Assembly (NCBI GenBank): GCA_028876385.1
Contig: JAGWSF010000037.1
Coordinates: forward strand, 1 to 32,948
Source of the DNA: Acidobacteriota bacterium
GTDB taxonomy: Bacteria > Actinomycetota > Acidimicrobiia > Acidimicrobiales > Palsa-688
Direction: 5' to 3'
DNA: 32,948 nt
Position numbers and translations under genes: made by a program. The notes beneath the pieces were generated by a model. That model did no database searches and was not told the DNA's origin. It saw only the letters and a program-made list of their open reading frames with translations. Shown here piece after piece: positions 8,520 to 16,791 of the stretch. Numbering within the stretch: position 1 is the stretch's first letter; each line of letters opens with the position of its first letter.

Positions 8520-9740
8520 TCAGGGCAGCGGCAGACCGGTGTAGTTCTCGGCCAGGTTGGCGGCCAGTGACGGGCTGCGCACCAGTTCGTCCTGGCGGGA
8601 CCGCTGCAAGCGCCGCTCGAAAGCGTCGCCGTCGGGGTCGACGTGGAGGAGGGTGGTCATCCAGGTGCTGAAATCCTGGACCCGCCACACCCGGGTCAGG
8701 CACCGGTCGCTGTAGCCGTCGAGGCCGGTCGTCGAGCCTCCCCGATACCAGCCCTCCAGGGCGTCGCCGAGGACCTTTACGTCGGCCACGGCCAGGTTGA
8801 GGCCTTTGGCTCCGGTGGGGGGGACGATGTGGGCGGCGTCCCCGGCGAGGAACAGCCGGCCGTGGCTCATCGGCTCGGCGACGAAGCTGCGCATGGGGGT
8901 GATGCCCTTCTCCCGTATGGGGCCGGTGTTCAGCTCCCATCCGGGCACCGCCAGGCGGGACCGAAGTTCCGACCAGATGCGCTCATCCGACCAGGCCTGC
9001 AGGTCCTCGTCCGGTGGGACCTGCAGGTAGAGCCGGCTCACCTCGTTGGAGCGCATGGAGTGCATGGCGAAGCCCCGGTCGTGATGGGCGTAGATGAGTT
9101 CGTCGGTCGAGGGCGCCACATCGGCCAGGACGCCCAGCCAGGCGTAAGGGTAGGCCCGCTCCCGGATGAGCAGACGTTGCCGTCCGGCCAGAGCGCGCGA
9201 CACGCCGTGGAACCCGTCGCAGCCGGCCACCACGTCGCAGGCCAGCGCGCCGTGGGCGCCGCCCGGCCCGCGCCAGCCCAGGACCACGCCGCCGTCGGGC
9301 CGGTCCGGCAGCGGGTCGAGGATCCCCTCGGCGGCGGTCACCTCGGTGTCGAAGCGGATGTGGCGCCCCGCGGCGAGGTGGCAGGCGATCAGGTCGCACA
9401 CCAGTTCCTGCTGTCCGTACACCGTCACCTGCTGTCCGCTCAGCTGGGCGAAGTCGATGCGGTGGCGCTGGCCCCGCCACTGCAGGTGGACGCCGTGGTG
9501 GACCAGGCCCTCCCTGCGGAGCCGGGCATCGACGCCCAACTCGGCGAGGAACCGCACCGTCGGCGCTTCGAGCACTCCGGCGCGGACCCGCGCTTCGACA
9601 TAGTCCCGGGAGCGGGTCTCGAGCACGACGAAATCGACACCAGCCGCGGCCAGCCGGGCGGCGAGGACCAGACCGGCGGGTCCGGCGCCGACTATGCCGA
9701 CCTGGGTGCGCTCCGTGGGTGACGAAGAGAGGGGGGCCAT
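8520..9740 (-). CDS. pobA: 4-hydroxybenzoate 3-monooxygenase
   Basis: An FAD-dependent aromatic hydroxylase that converts 4-hydroxybenzoate to protocatechuate with NAD(P)H and O2, feeding the adjacent pca operon. The 406-residue protein has the Rossmann motif GIVGAGPAGL at residues 15-24, EARVRAGVLE and the DG motif in VVAGCDGFHG. The GD motif LAGDAAHIVPPTGAKGLN, with the PobA-specific PTGAKGLN, lies near residue 300. This distinguishes it from general phenol hydroxylases of the same superfamily. It is convergent with the pca genes. A 30-bp gap separates it from the upstream PAAR-like gene, so it may be read from that gene's promoter. Confidence 0.95.
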   Translation of the reverse strand: MAPLSSSPTERTQVGIVGAGPAGLVLAARLAAAGVDFVVLETRSRDYVEARVRAGVLEAPTVRFLAELGVDARLRREGLVHHGVHLQWRGQRHRIDFAQLSGQQVTVYGQQELVCDLIACHLAAGRHIRFDTEVTAAEGILDPLPDRPDGGVVLGWRGPGGAHGALACDVVAGCDGFHGVSRALAGRQRLLIRERAYPYAWLGVLADVAPSTDELIYAHHDRGFAMHSMRSNEVSRLYLQVPPDEDLQAWSDERIWSELRSRLAVPGWELNTGPIREKGITPMRSFVAEPMSHGRLFLAGDAAHIVPPTGAKGLNLAVADVKVLGDALEGWYRGGSTTGLDGYSDRCLTRVWRVQDFSTWMTTLLHVDPDGDAFERRLQRSRQDELVRSPSLAANLAENYTGLPLP

Positions 9741-9770
9741 TCGAAGTGGTCGCCCGGACCGGCCGGGGGG

Positions 9771-10205
9771 CTAGCCGGCGACGACGACGAAGTTCTCGGT
9801 GATGAAGGTGGCGGTGCCCGCCTTCACGACGAGGGGGTCGGGGGTCGCCACCGGCGGCGGCAGCTGGGCCGGTTTCTCGACGGTGAGCACGGCGACCATC
9901 TCGCCGCCCTCGATGAGGATGGGGCGGCCGTTCTCGGTGATGATGGTGGTGTTGACCCCGGGGACCGTGATGATCTCAGTCACCGACAGCGTCCCGGGGA
10001 TGATGAAGGGGGGTGCCGTGTAAGGCATCGGGCTCCGCCACTCCTCGGGGATCTGGTCGCCTTCGAGACAGATCGGCATCCCCATCACCAGGGTGTCCGG
10101 GCTGGACCCTACGAGGGGGGTCGGGATCATGAGCGTCGGTGCCAGCGTCGGCGGCTCGGGCGTGATCACGACCATGTCACCGGTCTTGATGATCGAACCT
10201 GGCAC
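9771..10205 (-). CDS. Small Pro/Gly-rich beta protein, possibly PAAR-like
   Basis: A 144-residue protein. The GTG at 10205 is chosen because GAAGGAG sits 6 nt upstream, and earlier in-frame codons give low-complexity sequence. The product starts VPGSIIKTGDMVVIT. It is built of short hydrophobic strands between prolines and glycines, with VMGMPICLEGDQIP resembling the PAAR-type signature VNG-P-ar-GD. The strands repeat in the second half (ENGRPILIEGGEM, KAGTATFITENFVVVAG), compatible with a beta-prism or needle-like fold. PAAR proteins cap spikes of type VI and related contractile injection systems, but no other injection-system gene is here. The assignment is a pattern inference, and a stand-alone beta-repeat protein of unknown role is an alternative. 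Confidence 0.55.
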   Translation of the reverse strand: MPGSIIKTGDMVVITPEPPTLAPTLMIPTPLVGSSPDTLVMGMPICLEGDQIPEEWRSPMPYTAPPFIIPGTLSVTEIITVPGVNTTIITENGRPILIEGGEMVAVLTVEKPAQLPPPVATPDPLVVKAGTATFITENFVVVAG

Positions 10206-10527
10206 GGCGGACTCCTTCGATCTGGCGGAGAGCGTGGCGCCCCCGCGGACCTGGCCAATCCTACTATCGGCCCTCGCGACCATCTCGTTGCGCGCCGCCC
10301 AACCCGGATGCGAGGCGGCCCTGAGCGGAACGGCGGCGGTCCTCACCGGGGTCGGCTCGCTCGTCCTCGCCGGCAGAGGATTCGTATTGGCCGCGGGGCT
10401 GTGGGACCCCACACCGCCCGCCTGCGGCGGGTCAAGCGGTACTTCACTGGCGAGCAGTTAGCTGGTGAGATCGACGGTGAGATCCTCTTCGGCGGAGCCT
10501 GGTTCGTGGCCTCCCGGGCGTCGGCAG
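10206..10527. other. Non-coding gap with a GC-rich hairpin
   Basis: About 320 bp with no convincing gene on either strand. It contains a perfect 6-bp inverted repeat CCCGCC-TGC-GGCGGG at 10417-10431, a candidate hairpin downstream of the broken CYTH gene. The proximal part must hold the promoter and ribosome binding site of the PAAR-like gene. Confidence 0.4.
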
Positions 10528-11056
10528 CTACCGGGCGAACTCGCCGAGCAACTCCGACAGCGCATCCGACGCCGTCGCCGCGAGCGCTCCCCCGGTGAAG
10601 CGGTCGTCGTGGGTCACCTCGGCAAGGAAAGGCATCGGTAGCTCGGGTAGAGGAGAGCCGTACTCGCCGAGGTCGACCTCCGCCAGGACGAGCCCCGTGA
10701 GCCGGCCGTGGAACTCGTCCACCGCGACGCTGATCCCATTGATCCGATCCACCCGCCTGGTCTTGTGGATCTCGTCCGCGGGCATGACACCGAGAGCGTC
10801 ATAGTCGGGTCGGTCGAGATACATGGTCGTGTGGGCCACCGCCAGAGGTCGCTCTCCCGACATCCTGACCTTCTGGCCCAGCTTCAGCACGGGTTCCCGA
10901 CCCGCTTCCTCGATCAGGCGGAGGCGTAGTTGAGTCCCACGTAGGTAGCGGTCGTGGATCGTCCTCGCCGGAACCGGAATCAGGTGGACCGGGAACGGTG
11001 GTCAGTAGGAACCGCTGTTCGCGTTCCACGTGAGCGTATTTGAGGCGCGGCGCCAT
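10528..11056 (-). pseudogene. CYTH-domain protein broken by a frameshift
   Basis: Two overlapping reverse frames together give one CYTH (adenylate cyclase/thiamine triphosphatase fold) protein. The first, from ATG 11056, reads MAPRLKYAHVEREQRFLL with the N-terminal ExE-like motif. The second continues as IPVPARTIHDRYLRGTQLRL..LIEEAGREPVLKLGQ and ends with VDEFHGRLTGLVLAEVDL and AEVTHDDRF, typical CYTH C-terminal features. The frame changes by one base near 10985-10990, around PGPPD/IPVPAR. The full product would be about 175 residues. CYTH proteins hydrolyse triphosphates such as ThTP or inorganic triphosphate with metal ions. A sequencing or assembly error could also cause the break; a start at 11065 is possible. 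Confidence 0.75.
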
Positions 11057-11122
11057 CGCGTCCATGCTGGCACCACACTGCTCGCCTGGAAGGTGCGTGA
11101 CCAGATGGCCTGTGCCGTCCCC

Positions 11123-13387
11123 TCAGCTCTCCTTGCGGATGAGCTTGCCGAGGGCTCCGCCGACGTCGTCTGCGAGAGTGTCGACCAGCGTGGTGTTGAC
11201 CTTGGCGACGATGATCTGGCCCACCTCGGTGTTCACATTGGAGAAGATGCCCTGCGCCGCCATCCGCTTGGCCTGATTGTCGTTGTCGTCGGTCGGTGTG
11301 ACGTAGTGGACAGTCGAGACCCGGTAACGCTTCAGGACGTAGAGGTGAAGCAGGGTCATGAGGCGCTTCTGACGCAGTTCCGAATCGAACGTGTTCTGGT
11401 CCCGGACCGACACGATGACCTGTCCATGGCGGTCACTGATGAGAGCGAAGATCAGGTTGGCTTTTCGGTCGTCGTCGCCGCCGGTCCCCAGCACCGACAG
11501 TTCGAGGACGTCGGCACCCTCGCGGCTCGGGCGCAGACGTACCGTCAGGGGCTCCTTGAAGCCGTAGACCTGTCTCCACTCGGCGAGCCAGTCCTCGAGC
11601 ACCTTCTTGGGGAGCTCGGTTTGGGTGAGGTGCTGCACCTGCGTCGAGCCCTTGCCCATGGCCTTGGTCGTGGCGGTGCGCGCCGAGGATGCCGCCAGGG
11701 CGGCGTCGAGGCGAGGACCGCCGACGTGGGTCTGCGGCGTTCGGTAGGGCGACTCGAGCAGGCGGATCTTGCGTTGGATCTGAGCGAGGGCCAGCATTCC
11801 GTCCTCGCGGAGAGCGGTCGCGAACTCCTCGGCTGCGACACCGTCGATCTGGTGGCCACCGTAGGTGATGAAGTTGAACACGAACCCGGCCTCGCCCAGC
11901 TTGTTCGGGAACTCCCGCATCTCGTCATCGGTCATACCGGTCGAGTCCCAGTTGAACGACGGCGAGAGGTTGTAGGCCAGCATCTTGTCGGGGAACTCGG
12001 CGTGGATGGCCTCGGCGAACTCCTGTGCCTCGTGGATGTCGGCAGACGCCGTTTCCATCCAGATCAGATCGGCGTACGGAGCGACCGACAGGGACTTCCG
12101 GATCGCATAGTCCAGCCCACCGCGGACCTGGTAGAAACCCTCAGGGGTGCGGGCCACCTCGGCATCCCAGTAGAAGTCGATGCCGAGTTCGCGCGCCCTG
12201 GCGCGCACGCTCCAGAACGAGGCCGTTGCCGCAAAGGCGGTCCACTCGTCCTCGCTGATGGGTGTCTCATCACCGTCTTCGAGCCGGTTCTTAAGGGCCG
12301 CCAACACGGCCTCCCCGATGGTCATGAGACCGGAGTCGGCCTCCCACCGTCCGACCATCTCATTGGCGACCTTGTCGTAGGCCCTCTCGACGACGGGCTC
12401 GTCGGCGCCGGCGGTCTCTTCGGCCAGGGCGCGGGCCAGGGCCGCGATACCCGTGCGATGGAGCCACGCATCGGCAGCCGCGTATTCCTTGTCGGTGATC
12501 TGGTAGAGCGTGAAGCCGTTGAAGATGTGGGCTCCGGCGTTGTAGAAGGAGCGCATCAGGGCCAGCGTCGTCAGCTTGTAAGACGGGACGTCGGCGCGCG
12601 TCGCTCCGAGGATGAACGGGTGGTCCCGCTCGTCGCCGCTGTTGTCGAGGAGGTTCGCGGCCTCGGCATCGGTGCGGGCCACGATGATGCCCGGCACTCT
12701 CATGATGTCGAGTTGGAAACGAGCGGCGTTGAGGCGCTTGATCTGCTCGTCCACGCCGACGAGGACCTTGCCGCCTTGGTGGCCGCACTTCTTGGTGCCG
12801 GGCCGCTGGTCCTCTATGTGGTAGCCGGTTACCCCGACCTCGACGAACCGGCGGATGAGGTTACGCACGGCGGCATCGCCGCCGTGACCCGTGTCGGCGT
12901 CGGCGATGATGAACGGTCGGTAATCGACCGGGTCCGGCGCACTCGCCAGGTCGGCGGCCGACAGGCGCGAGCGCTGGTAGGTCTGGTTCCTGTCTGCAGT
13001 CAGGAGGGCCCGCACGATGGCCGAGGCCTCATCGGGCACCTGGGAGAGCGGATAGCTGGCCAGATCGGCGCCCGGATCCTCCTGGACCGAGCCCTTGGCC
13101 GACGTCGCCCAGCCCCCGAGGTAGATGCCCTCGATACCCATTCGCTTCATCGTCACCGCCTGGCTCGGCGAGTAGGGACCGAACGTGGTGATCGACCGGC
13201 GCTCCGAGAAGAGCTCCCGAAGGCGGTCGTAGAACGCCGCAGCGTTGGCCCGGGCGACCGGGTAGCCGCTCTCGATGGTCCCTTGCTGCTCGGCCACTTG
13301 GCGGGCCGAGTAGAGGCGGGTGATGCCGTTGAAGCGGTCGCGGCCCATGTAGTCGCGTGCCGCGGTGACGTTGTCGTCGAATGTCAT
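11123..13387 (-). CDS. aceA: Isocitrate lyase, long ICL2-type
   Basis: Splits isocitrate into glyoxylate and succinate in the glyoxylate shunt. The catalytic loop KKCGHQGGK is at about residues 197-205. [18 protein letters not shown] and the [10 protein letters not shown] segment are lyase hallmarks. At 754 residues it is far longer than the roughly 430 of classical ICL1 and matches the ICL2 layout seen in mycobacteria. There, an added C-terminal domain (here about residues 600-754, with [21 protein letters not shown] and [10 protein letters not shown]) regulates activity in response to acetyl-CoA. It follows the malate synthase gene by 11 bp, so they form an operon. The ATG at 13387 follows the upstream stop closely. 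Confidence 0.95.
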   Translation of the reverse strand: MTFDDNVTAARDYMGRDRFNGITRLYSARQVAEQQGTIESGYPVARANAAAFYDRLRELFSERRSITTFGPYSPSQAVTMKRMGIEGIYLGGWATSAKGSVQEDPGADLASYPLSQVPDEASAIVRALLTADRNQTYQRSRLSAADLASAPDPVDYRPFIIADADTGHGGDAAVRNLIRRFVEVGVTGYHIEDQRPGTKKCGHQGGKVLVGVDEQIKRLNAARFQLDIMRVPGIIVARTDAEAANLLDNSGDERDHPFILGATRADVPSYKLTTLALMRSFYNAGAHIFNGFTLYQITDKEYAAADAWLHRTGIAALARALAEETAGADEPVVERAYDKVANEMVGRWEADSGLMTIGEAVLAALKNRLEDGDETPISEDEWTAFAATASFWSVRARARELGIDFYWDAEVARTPEGFYQVRGGLDYAIRKSLSVAPYADLIWMETASADIHEAQEFAEAIHAEFPDKMLAYNLSPSFNWDSTGMTDDEMREFPNKLGEAGFVFNFITYGGHQIDGVAAEEFATALREDGMLALAQIQRKIRLLESPYRTPQTHVGGPRLDAALAASSARTATTKAMGKGSTQVQHLTQTELPKKVLEDWLAEWRQVYGFKEPLTVRLRPSREGADVLELSVLGTGGDDDRKANLIFALISDRHGQVIVSVRDQNTFDSELRQKRLMTLLHLYVLKRYRVSTVHYVTPTDDNDNQAKRMAAQGIFSNVNTEVGQIIVAKVNTTLVDTLADDVGGALGKLIRKES

Positions 13388-13398
13388 GATGGACTCTC

Positions 13399-15288
13399 TC
13401 AGTTCTCGCTGTTGAAATCGAGGTTGCGGGTGATGCGGGTGCCGTCTTGGCCGAACTCGTCGAGGAACCTCCGGATCCGCTCGTCGGCCACGGAGAGGTC
13501 CGTGACGTTGAGGTTGAGGTTGAGGAGGTCGATGTACCAGGGCGCTTTGACCGGCTCGAGCACGTAGGCCTCGACCACTGCCCGGGCGATGGGCAGCGTC
13601 GTGGTCTTCGAGTCATCGTGCACGTCGTTGCTGTCCGCTCGCAGAAGCTTGGCGTGCTCTTCTTCCAGTAGCTGGGCGAACAGCTCACGGGTCAGCGTTT
13701 CGCCCGCTCTGACTCCGGTGTCGGCGTCGTCGTCGGTGAAGGCGGCTCCCTTGTGGAGCCATTCCCACAGCACGGACAGGCGGATCTCACCGGTCGCCGC
13801 GTCCTCCATCAGGTAGAGGACGTCGTCGTCGCCGAAGAAGTCGGCGGGCTTGAGGGCTGCGGCCTGGAAACCGCGACCGAATGCGTTGCCGTACTGCAGG
13901 CCGACGCTGATCAGGTCGCGGGCCCCACGTACCGTCCGGGGGGCGTCCTCGAGTGTCCGCAGTGCCCTGGCGTCCTCTGTCGTGTAGGTGAGCGGCGGGA
14001 ACGACCGGCCGAGCTGGTTGTCGTCTCCGACCTCCTCCCACACCGGCCGCATGACATGCACCATCTTCCAGTGGGCCACCCACTTCCCCGAGGCGCCCTC
14101 GACCTGCTCGCGCCGCCCTCCCGCCACTGCTCGCTGCATGGCGGCGGCAACGGCCGCTTCGGTGCCGACCGGGATGTTTGCCTCCATGCCGCCCTGCCAG
14201 AGCGCACAGCGTCCGTTGAGATCGGGGGTGTTGACGGCCCGTCGGACGCGGTCCTCGTAGACCCGCATGTAGCCGTAGGTCATCGTGATGGCATCGATGT
14301 TGGGGTTCGAGAAGTCGGGGTCCCAGGCGAGTGCGTCCGATACCGAGTTGATGTAATCCCATCGACCGGTGTTGAAACCGACGAAGTGGCGCCCGAGGGC
14401 GGCACGGATCTCCATGAGTTGAAAGCACGCTTCGAGCTGTTCGACCAGGACGTAGACCACGACGGTGCCTCGGTCGAGGCCGAGGTGGTCTTCAATGGCG
14501 TCAAGGATGGTGGCCCAGTGCGCCGCCTCGGAGGCCGTCTGGATCTTCGGCAGGTAGAGAACCAGCGAGCGTCCCTGGCCGACCAGAGCTTCCGCGGTGT
14601 TGGCCAGGTACAACGCCGCGTCGGCCATGCTGGCGGAGTAACCGTGACCGTCCGCATGGGCGATGTGGCGGTCGTCGAGATGGAGGCCACGGGCTCGGAA
14701 GATGCGCGTGGTCACCTGCAGCTGCTGCCTCCAGTCGGAGATGATCTCCCGGCCGTGGAATCCGACCGCCCAGCTGTTCATCTCCCCGGCCACGACCTCG
14801 GCGACGTCGTGGAACTGCGGGTCGCCGGCGAAGGCCAGCTTGAGATTCCGGACGTTGTCCAGCGACATGGTGTCGACCTGGCCCAGTGCGTCCTCGCCAT
14901 CGAACATCCAACCGTCGGCCCCGGACAGCAGCGCGTAGGCGACGTTGCGCAACCCCGACGCCGTGGATGCGCGGGGCTTGGTCGCCGGCCCGGTTCCCTG
15001 GATCCACTGGCGTTGCAGGTCGTGGGGGATCACCGCTCCCTCGAAGCGGCCGGCCCGAGCCTCGGCGACGGTGATGGTGGTCCCATCGATCACCGCGGTC
15101 TCGGGCAGGAAGTCGAGGTGTTGGCGATCGGCGGTTCGTCGGCGGCGGCGATCGATTCGCGCGCTCATGAGCTCCCCGCGTCGCCCGTCGAGAGGCGCGA
15201 GAGCTTCCAGAGTCGCCAAAGCTTCCGAGGTGTAGACGTCCGGATACCCGTCCAGAGCGGTCCGCGAGATCGTGATGCGGGAGGGCAT
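13399..15288 (-). CDS. aceB: Malate synthase
   Basis: Condenses glyoxylate with acetyl-CoA to malate, completing the glyoxylate shunt begun by the downstream isocitrate lyase. The 629-residue protein shows malate synthase A-type features: [17 protein letters not shown] (the region around the Mg-binding acidic residue), [35 protein letters not shown], and FNTGRWDYI matching the family's NCGRWDYI. It is longer than the usual 530-550 residues of this class, with most of the excess apparently towards the C-terminus. It is the promoter-proximal gene of a two-gene operon on the minus strand. The ATG is at 15288, with only a weak ribosome binding site visible. Confidence 0.9.
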   Translation of the reverse strand: MPSRITISRTALDGYPDVYTSEALATLEALAPLDGRRGELMSARIDRRRRRTADRQHLDFLPETAVIDGTTITVAEARAGRFEGAVIPHDLQRQWIQGTGPATKPRASTASGLRNVAYALLSGADGWMFDGEDALGQVDTMSLDNVRNLKLAFAGDPQFHDVAEVVAGEMNSWAVGFHGREIISDWRQQLQVTTRIFRARGLHLDDRHIAHADGHGYSASMADAALYLANTAEALVGQGRSLVLYLPKIQTASEAAHWATILDAIEDHLGLDRGTVVVYVLVEQLEACFQLMEIRAALGRHFVGFNTGRWDYINSVSDALAWDPDFSNPNIDAITMTYGYMRVYEDRVRRAVNTPDLNGRCALWQGGMEANIPVGTEAAVAAAMQRAVAGGRREQVEGASGKWVAHWKMVHVMRPVWEEVGDDNQLGRSFPPLTYTTEDARALRTLEDAPRTVRGARDLISVGLQYGNAFGRGFQAAALKPADFFGDDDVLYLMEDAATGEIRLSVLWEWLHKGAAFTDDDADTGVRAGETLTRELFAQLLEEEHAKLLRADSNDVHDDSKTTTLPIARAVVEAYVLEPVKAPWYIDLLNLNLNVTDLSVADERIRRFLDEFGQDGTRITRNLDFNSEN

Positions 15289-15480
15289 GGGCCTAGTTCA
15301 TCACGCCGGAGGTCTGTGGTGCGTCGCTGGACCACCCGCACGCCCCCGGAAGTGCAGCGAGGCACGTTCGGCCCCGATCTGCTCCCACACCGCTGCGTAG
15401 GTGGGGGCACGCCCGCAGGTGCCGTGCACACCGATCTGAGAGCCGCTGAATGGTCTGTTCGGGAAGGTGCCGCGGACCAG

Positions 15481-15534
15481 CGGAGGGAGAGGGATTCGAA
15501 CCCCCGGGGACTCGCATCCCAAAGCTTTTCAAGA
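15481..15534 (-). pseudogene. Displaced 3' part of a tRNA-Ser gene (attachment-site remnant)
   Basis: Read on the minus strand, this begins at TCTTGAAAAGCTTTG (anticodon loop and 3' stem). It continues through a variable arm GGGATGCGAGTCCC and a T-arm GGGGG-TTCGAAT-CCCTC, and ends in acceptor strand TCCCTCC plus discriminator G. The acceptor strand pairs with the 5' GGAGGGA of the intact tRNA-Ser at 17441-17528. No D-arm or 5' acceptor half precedes it: the upstream sequence (CCGATCCAGCCGACAACTG) is not tRNA-like. This is the expected form of an original tRNA 3' end pushed aside by integration of an element. Confidence 0.8.
15520..15534. repeat. 15-bp direct repeat, distal att core copy
   Basis: CAAAGCTTTTCAAGA is identical to 17483-17497 inside the intact tRNA-Ser. 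It covers the anticodon loop and 3' anticodon stem. The copies are 1,963 bp apart and in the same orientation, as for att sites of a tRNA-integrated element. Confidence 0.7.
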
Positions 15535-15640
15535 CCCTCCTCAGTTGTCGGCTGGATCGGCTGCAACGGGCCTGAACTGCGGTTTCTCTCTACCTCCGTC
15601 GGTCCAACCGGCTTGAATCGGCTCGAGTTGGCCCGAAATC

Positions 15641-15700
15641 ATGGCCGTCGTTATGGCCGTCGTTATGGCCGTCGTTATGGCCGTCGTTATGGCCGTGGGT
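15641..15700 (+). repeat. 12-bp tandem repeat, five units (ATGGCCGTCGTT)
   Basis: Four exact copies of ATGGCCGTCGTT start at 15641, 15653, 15665 and 15677, and a fifth diverged unit (ATGGCCGTGGGT) starts at 15689. A related pair with the same 12-bp spacing lies near the other end of the element at 17331-17354. The position and equal spacing suggest protein-binding sites, for example arm sites of a recombinase, though this is inference. Confidence 0.85.
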
Positions 15701-15859
15701 GCGCTCGGTGCTCACGCTGGTGACCTTAGGCCCTCCCGCCCACGTCGCCGGTCTTGGTCGCCGCAGCGTACGTTCTGCAGGCGACATGGGGCTTCGATGG
15801 CGTGGTCCGAGGACCTCGGTGTCGGCTCGGTGATCTAGGGAGGGAAGGGGGCCACCGCC

Positions 15860-15890
15860 CCGGTCACGCGACCGGAGGCTGAAGTATCAT
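15860..15890 (+). promoter_or_regulatory. Candidate promoter/operator of the nucleotidyltransferase module
   Basis: A perfect inverted repeat CCGGTC-ACGC-GACCGG (15860-15875) precedes a -10-like TATCAT (15885-15890), which is about 36 bp before the ATG at 15927. The arrangement would suit autoregulation of a toxin-antitoxin-like pair. No clear -35 hexamer is seen. Confidence 0.35.
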
Positions 15891-15926
15891 GAAATGTAGG
15901 ATCTTAGCTCACGGAAGGAGGGTGAC

Positions 15927-16325
15927 ATGGCGCGATCTCTCGCCGAAACAGCTCAGGCGATCAAGGCAAGTTTGACAGGCCCTGACGGGGCAGCAGCAGA
16001 GAGCGAATCTATCCGTCTCGCATTCTCGTTCATCGAGGTGTATGAGCGGTCCGCGGTTTCAGAGCGTGTTCACCTCCTCGAGGACTGCCCTGAGACCGTT
16101 GGTGATCCCCGATTTGACGCCCTCCTCGCCGCGCTTGCTGAACACCTGTGTGCGCAGCACGGGAGTGAAAGTCCGGCTTGGGTCGGTCATCCGAGCCGCT
16201 TCCTCGACACATGGTGGTTCGTGGCTGGTATGAGGTCGTTGGAGGCCGATGCCTTCGTCCACAGCCCGATTTCATTCTCCCGTCGTGGAGTGTTCCTGAC
16301 TGACGGCGCGTTGAGTTACGCCTGA
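15927..16325 (+). CDS. Putative antitoxin-like protein of a nucleotidyltransferase pair
   Basis: A 132-residue protein with an excellent ribosome binding site (GGAAGGAGGG) before ATG 15927. The sequence begins with helical MARSLAETAQAIKASL and ends with a conserved-looking WWFVAGMRSLEADAFVHSPISFSRRGVFL. The latter resembles the C-terminus of small proteins commonly placed directly upstream of DUF6036-type nucleotidyltransferases in actinobacteria. I see no clear helix-turn-helix. It is separated by a single base from the following nucleotidyltransferase gene, so the pair is surely co-translated. An antitoxin role is inferred from the pairing only. The gene is visibly less GC-rich than the flanking metabolic genes. 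Confidence 0.65.
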   Translation: MARSLAETAQAIKASLTGPDGAAAESESIRLAFSFIEVYERSAVSERVHLLEDCPETVGDPRFDALLAALAEHLCAQHGSESPAWVGHPSRFLDTWWFVAGMRSLEADAFVHSPISFSRRGVFLTDGALSYA

Positions 16326-16326
16326 A

Positions 16327-16764
16327 GTGCTGCTCGATCGCGAGGGCCTGCTTCGTGCGTTCAGAGCACTTGACGAAGAACTTGGACGGGACAAGATCCG
16401 GGCGGACGTCTTCGTCGTCGGAGGCGCCGCGATGGCCATGGCCTACGACACGCGCCGATCCACATCCGACGTGGATGCGGTGTTCGTTCCGACAATCGAG
16501 GTTCGGGCTGCCGCGCGTCGGGTGGCCGAACGTCTCGATCTGGACGCGGACTGGCTCAACGACGGAGCGAAGGCCTTCGTGCCCGGAGACGACCCCGACC
16601 AGAGCAACGTCTTTGAGGGCGAGTACTTGCAGGTAGCAGCAGCGTCGCCGAGGTTCTTACTGGCGATGAAACTCCTTGCTGCTCGGGTCGAACGCGACCA
16701 GGACGACATACGGGAGCTCTACCGGCGAGAGCGAAGCCATCGGCCGACGCTAAGTTGGAGATGA
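16327..16764 (+). CDS. DUF6036-type nucleotidyltransferase, toxin candidate
   Basis: A 145-residue protein with a minimal nucleotidyltransferase core: VVGGAAMAMAYDTRRSTSDVDAVF at about residues 28-51 supplies the GG motif and the DxD metal-binding pair. YLQVAAASPRFLLAMKLLAARVERDQDDI is the usual helix after the catalytic core. It resembles DUF6036/AbiEii-like proteins, some relatives of which act as toxins by modifying tRNA ends. The start is GTG at 16327, one base after the partner's stop. The last residues, after the DDI segment, look shortened compared with family members, which usually extend through another helical stretch. A tRNA-nucleotidyltransferase or phage-defence role is inference. 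Confidence 0.75.
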   Translation: MLLDREGLLRAFRALDEELGRDKIRADVFVVGGAAMAMAYDTRRSTSDVDAVFVPTIEVRAAARRVAERLDLDADWLNDGAKAFVPGDDPDQSNVFEGEYLQVAAASPRFLLAMKLLAARVERDQDDIRELYRRERSHRPTLSWR

Positions 16765-16791
16765 TCTCGGCGACCTCCCGCTGCAGAGGTG

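Larger units (their letters stand above)
15535..15926. other. Left end of the putative element, non-coding with repeats
   Basis: About 390 bp without a credible gene. It holds the 12-bp tandem repeats at 15641-15700 and the likely promoter region of the following gene pair at 15860-15890. Apparent reading frames across the repeats give HNDG or MAVV repeats and are judged non-coding. Confidence 0.5.

Noticed and set aside
15481..15570. Second complete tRNA-Ser gene
   Set aside because: The 3' half is tRNA-like, but the sequence upstream of the anticodon loop has no D-arm or 5' acceptor strand. It is called a displaced fragment instead.
15641..15700. Tandem repeats considered as a CRISPR array
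   Set aside because: The units are 12 bp with no unique spacers and no cas genes nearby.
11030..15723. Very long plus-strand open frames (hundreds of codons) opposite aceA and aceB
   Set aside because: They are exact antisense shadows of clearly recognisable isocitrate lyase and malate synthase. Codon bias in GC-rich DNA keeps such frames open, and the products match no family.
15590..15838. Short frames over the 12-bp repeats giving HNDG or MAVV repeats
   Set aside because: They are translations of the tandem repeat only, without ribosome binding sites or family features.
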